Shown here piece after piece: positions 28,026 through 30,623 of a stretch of DNA of 30,623 nucleotides. The translations under genes were made by a program, and so were the position numbers. The notes under the pieces were generated by a model. That model did not search any database and had not been told where the DNA came from. It saw only the letters and a list, made by a program, of their open reading frames with translations. The first letter of the stretch is position 1; every line of letters begins with the position of its first letter. The DNA comes from Tubiluchus corallicola (Eukaryota > Priapulida > Priapulimorpha > Priapulimorphida > Tubiluchidae): NCBI GenBank assembly GCA_030141605.1, contig JAQGDQ010001662.1:1-30623 (forward strand). The letters run 5' to 3'.

Positions 28026-29705
28026 CTGAAAAAGACACGAAAACACGACATCAAAGACAAGACGTTTCACTAATCGTTTGGAACTAGAAATGCGTGTGAG
28101 CAACAGCCAATATAAACTTTTCATCCTCGACCATCATAGTAATTATGCAACTACAAGATTTGTGCTATATTATTTCTACAGCTTTACTATCCTCACAAAG
28201 ACACTCAAAACGGTGCCATAAACCATCAAATATCTCGATAAAGTTCTTGTTGTCATACCCAAAAATGGTATAAGCCTGGTGTACCTATGTGCACAAGTAA
28301 GTTCAGCATTGTTCACATACAGTCAACCACGGATATAAGGGACACCCCCGGACCGGAAGAAGCCGTCCCTTATATCCAATGTCCCTTATAGTCGACTCCA
28401 TATGACTCTAGAATTGCTTTTTTAAGTTAACGTTTGAATACATGTCCTGATTTCGCACTTTTTATTTCTATGCAAAGTTTATATCATATTAGGGCCCTGT
28501 GAATGTTAAATGATGTCTGGCTGTGGTTATTCTGCAGTACTGCAATTTAAATTCATTTGACCTAGTACTATGAAATTTAACATTTAATTGAACTGGATTA
28601 TAGATTTATAGTCGATGTCCCTTATAGTCGAAGTTGAGTCAGACCGAGAATGCATCTAGACCTGTACTTTTTTTACCCATATTTTGTGGATTATTGCTAC
28701 ACATTCAGTGCAAACGGTATGTAGGAAACTCTTTCAGTGATGCGAGATGTATGTGACCGCGGAAACCGAGCTGTTCAAAGGCTGCATTTGCGAAAAACTG
28801 AGGCTAAAAATCGATCAATTTCGCTTTGATCATAGGGTCCCTTATGTGTGAGGTAATTTACCTGGGTTTCTATTACGCGGAAACCCGAAGGTATCATCCC
28901 TTACAACCGAAAATCCCTTATATCCGAGTACCTTACGTACGAAGATTTTTACATAGGAAAAACATTACGAAAAATCGGGACCGATGTTGGTGGTCCCTTA
29001 TAAGCGAGTACCTTATACCCGAGGTTGACTCTAAACACATGATTTATTTTTGAAAATGGTCATTCTTCCATTCCGTCAGTGCTACTGTTGCTTTTTGCAT
29101 GTTTGCTAAATGAAATATTTACATGCACTTCTCGGTGCAACGTCTTAGGCAATAGATAAGGCATGTGAGTATACCAAAGACTGTCGTATAGCAGAACACC
29201 ATGCTTGACGAGTTTTAAAAATGTTAGAATCTCTGTCTGCCCATCAGAAGTCTGTGTTTTGACAACGTTACTCCTTTTAATTCAGTAAACACTTAAAATG
29301 TTAGAGTACAGTGTTACAAAGTCTGTGAGCTAACCTACTAACCTAAGTCCCAAGCACTCGGAACATGGACAAATAAACATGATCGAAAATTATTCAAAGT
29401 GAATGCAAAACTGCAAAATCTATTCACCTTTGCACGATCACGGTCTGTCTGAATTTATCTACAGATACTAATCTGAACAGTTAGAACAGCTAAACAACTA
29501 ACAGAAACCAACACAACTGCACTACTAAACAGTGTGATAATGTCCCACTTACAACAGCTAAACAACTGAGAGAAACCAACACAACTGCACTACTAAGCAG
29601 TGTGATAATGTCCCACTTACCCTCGTAACACTTTGCTGTCGGTTTTGGTTTGTCTCCTTGCAAAGCAGCTATGATACTATTTGCTGTAGCATCCGGACCA
29701 AAAAT
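27934..29705 (-). CDS. C-terminal end of an unidentified gene (last two exons)
   Basis: Penultimate exon 29705-29621 reads IFGPDATANSIIAALQGDKP then KPTAKCYE, with acceptor cattttatcag and donor GAGG|gtaagt (phase 1). The last exon 28025-27934 (acceptor gtctttttcag) reads EAALRMPPKLKKDFNWKLDM then FEDREKLQCS and TGA. The join is in frame. The composition is that of a soluble protein tail, charged and without membrane segments. I do not recognise the family. The 1.6 kb intron holds a pogo-like element and a 68-bp duplication touching the donor site. Upstream exons lie outside the window. Confidence 0.72.
28320..29031. mobile_element. pogo/Tigger-like non-autonomous element B (712 bp)
   Basis: Same family and orientation as 17199-17836: starts CAGTCAACCACGGATATAAG after TA (28318-28319), ends gaggttgactc before TA (29032-29033), the last base changed from G to C. 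It carries about 236 bp (28396-28631) absent from copy A, bounded by the direct repeat atgtcccttatagtcga. It lies in the last intron of the right-hand gene. The 75-codon plus frame at 28826 is not a transposase. Confidence 0.82.
29485..29620. repeat. 68-bp tandem duplication abutting a splice donor
   Basis: 29485-29552 and 29553-29620 are nearly identical (aacagctaaacaactaacag ... aatgtcccacttac). The second copy ends exactly at the exon boundary, so the GTAAGTGGGA donor sequence exists twice, 68 bp apart. Confidence 0.9.
29621..29705 (-). CDS. Right-hand gene, penultimate exon
   Basis: 28 codons plus one base between acceptor ttcattttatcag and donor GAGG|gtaagtggg. Entry phase 0 is inferred from the reading frame that joins to the terminal exon. 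Confidence 0.7.
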
Positions 29706-29845
29706 CTGATAAAATGAACACACAGGTTAGAATAAAAACCATTTATCTGCTCGCGCTATTTCTTTTGCTCTACAAAGTGTTCACCTATTTTTTGCATCGA
29801 CATCTATCTTTCAGTCATTTTACTCCCTCTCTTTTTTTCTGATTC

Positions 29846-30307
29846 TCTCACCCTACCTACCTCCCTCCCTCCCTCCCTCCCTCCCTCCCTCCCCTCCTCT
29901 CTTCTTCTCCCTCTCTCCTCTCTCCTCTCCTCTCTCTCCTCTCCTCCTCCTCTCTCCTCTCTCTCTCTCTCTCTTCTTTTTTATCTTCTCCTGCATCGCA
30001 AATAGAGGTTTAATAAACACTTATAATCACCCCTCCCCTCTCCCTCTTCCTCCTTCCCCCACCCCTCCCCCCTCTCCTCCTCTCTCTCTCCTCTCTCTGT
30101 TTCGGTCCTCCTCTCACTCTCTCTATCTAATCCTCTCTGCCTGCAAATAAGAGGTTTAATAAGACTTATGACATAATCCCCCCCCCTCTCTCCACAGTTG
30201 CAAATAAGTACTTAAGAGAGAGGGGGGATTATGTCATAAGTCTTTATTAAACCTCTATTTGCAGGCAGAGAGAGATGAAAAAGATAGAGAGAGTGAGAGA
30301 GAGACCG

Positions 30308-30344
<37 letters not shown>

Positions 30345-30444
30345 AGGGGTGGAGAGGAAGAGGAAGAGGGAGGGAGGGAGAGAGAGGGGTGATTATTGTT
30401 ATAAGTCTTTATTAAACCTCTATTTGCAGGCAGAGAGAGATAAA

Positions 30445-30512
<68 letters not shown>

Positions 30513-30623
30513 GAGAGAGAGAGAGAGAGAGGGGGGAGAGGGAGAGGGAGAGAGAGAGAGAGAGGGAGGGAGGGAGGGAGGCAGGCAGGGAGGGAGGGGG
30601 AGGGAGGGAGGGAGGCAGGGAGG
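29846..30623. repeat. CT/AG microsatellite with large inverted repeat
   Basis: CT-rich on the left (29846-30190), AG-rich on the right (30218 to the end). A conserved core, tttgcaggcagagagag next to aagtctttattaaacctcta, appears four times: near 29995 and 30140 in one direction, near 30225 and 30390 in the other. The centre of symmetry is about 30205. No gene. Confidence 0.9.

Noticed and set aside
1-30623. tRNA and rRNA genes
   Set aside because: I saw no tRNA B-box/A-box pair with cloverleaf pairing and no rRNA-like sequence. A covariance-model search would be decisive.

Overview
This is animal nuclear DNA: AT-rich, with spliced genes (GT-AG introns and pyrimidine tracts), several transposon families and many tandem repeats. 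The spliced CYP2-like cytochrome P450 and the LINE, piggyBac-like and pogo-like elements point to a metazoan, probably an invertebrate. I cannot name the species.

The backbone is one complete P450 gene on the minus strand, 22824 down to 1889. Seven exons join in frame (intron phases 1,2,1,0,1,1) into a 513-residue microsomal P450. It has a signal anchor, PPGP hinge, WxxxR, AGTETT I-helix, ExxR, PERF and FxxGxRxCxG, with Cys453 as the haem ligand. The 1.5 kb of coding sequence is spread over 21 kb because nearly every intron, and the 3' UTR, carries a tandem repeat: a 30-bp array just after the stop codon; 92-bp and 83-bp arrays plus CT and TCAG tracts in the 10-kb intron 6; GAAT/GAGT in intron 5; GAT/GAC in intron 4; a 43-bp array filling intron 2; and a 102-bp array in intron 1.

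The most interesting candidate is a probable nested gene on the plus strand inside intron 6 (4843 to 9667, poly(A) signal at 9749). It was found by joining short open segments at strong splice sites. It would encode a 145-residue secreted protein with a signal peptide, three clustered N-glycosylation sequons and a very basic tail. Its first intron contains the 83-bp satellite, which shows higher-order (6-mer and 12-mer) organisation and repeats an octamer and a homeodomain-like site in most units.

Other elements are a 5'-truncated LINE with a 15-bp target duplication, two remnants of another LINE family (one expanded internally into a 92-bp minisatellite), two piggyBac-like non-autonomous elements, two pogo/Tigger-like elements, a palindromic MITE and a dispersed repeat.

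Right of the P450 promoter region (22825 to 27900) no gene is recognisable. The last two exons of another minus-strand gene of unknown identity follow at 27934 to 29705; the rest lies outside the window. The right edge is AG/CT microsatellite folded into a large inverted repeat. The two main genes share orientation, and nothing ties their functions together.
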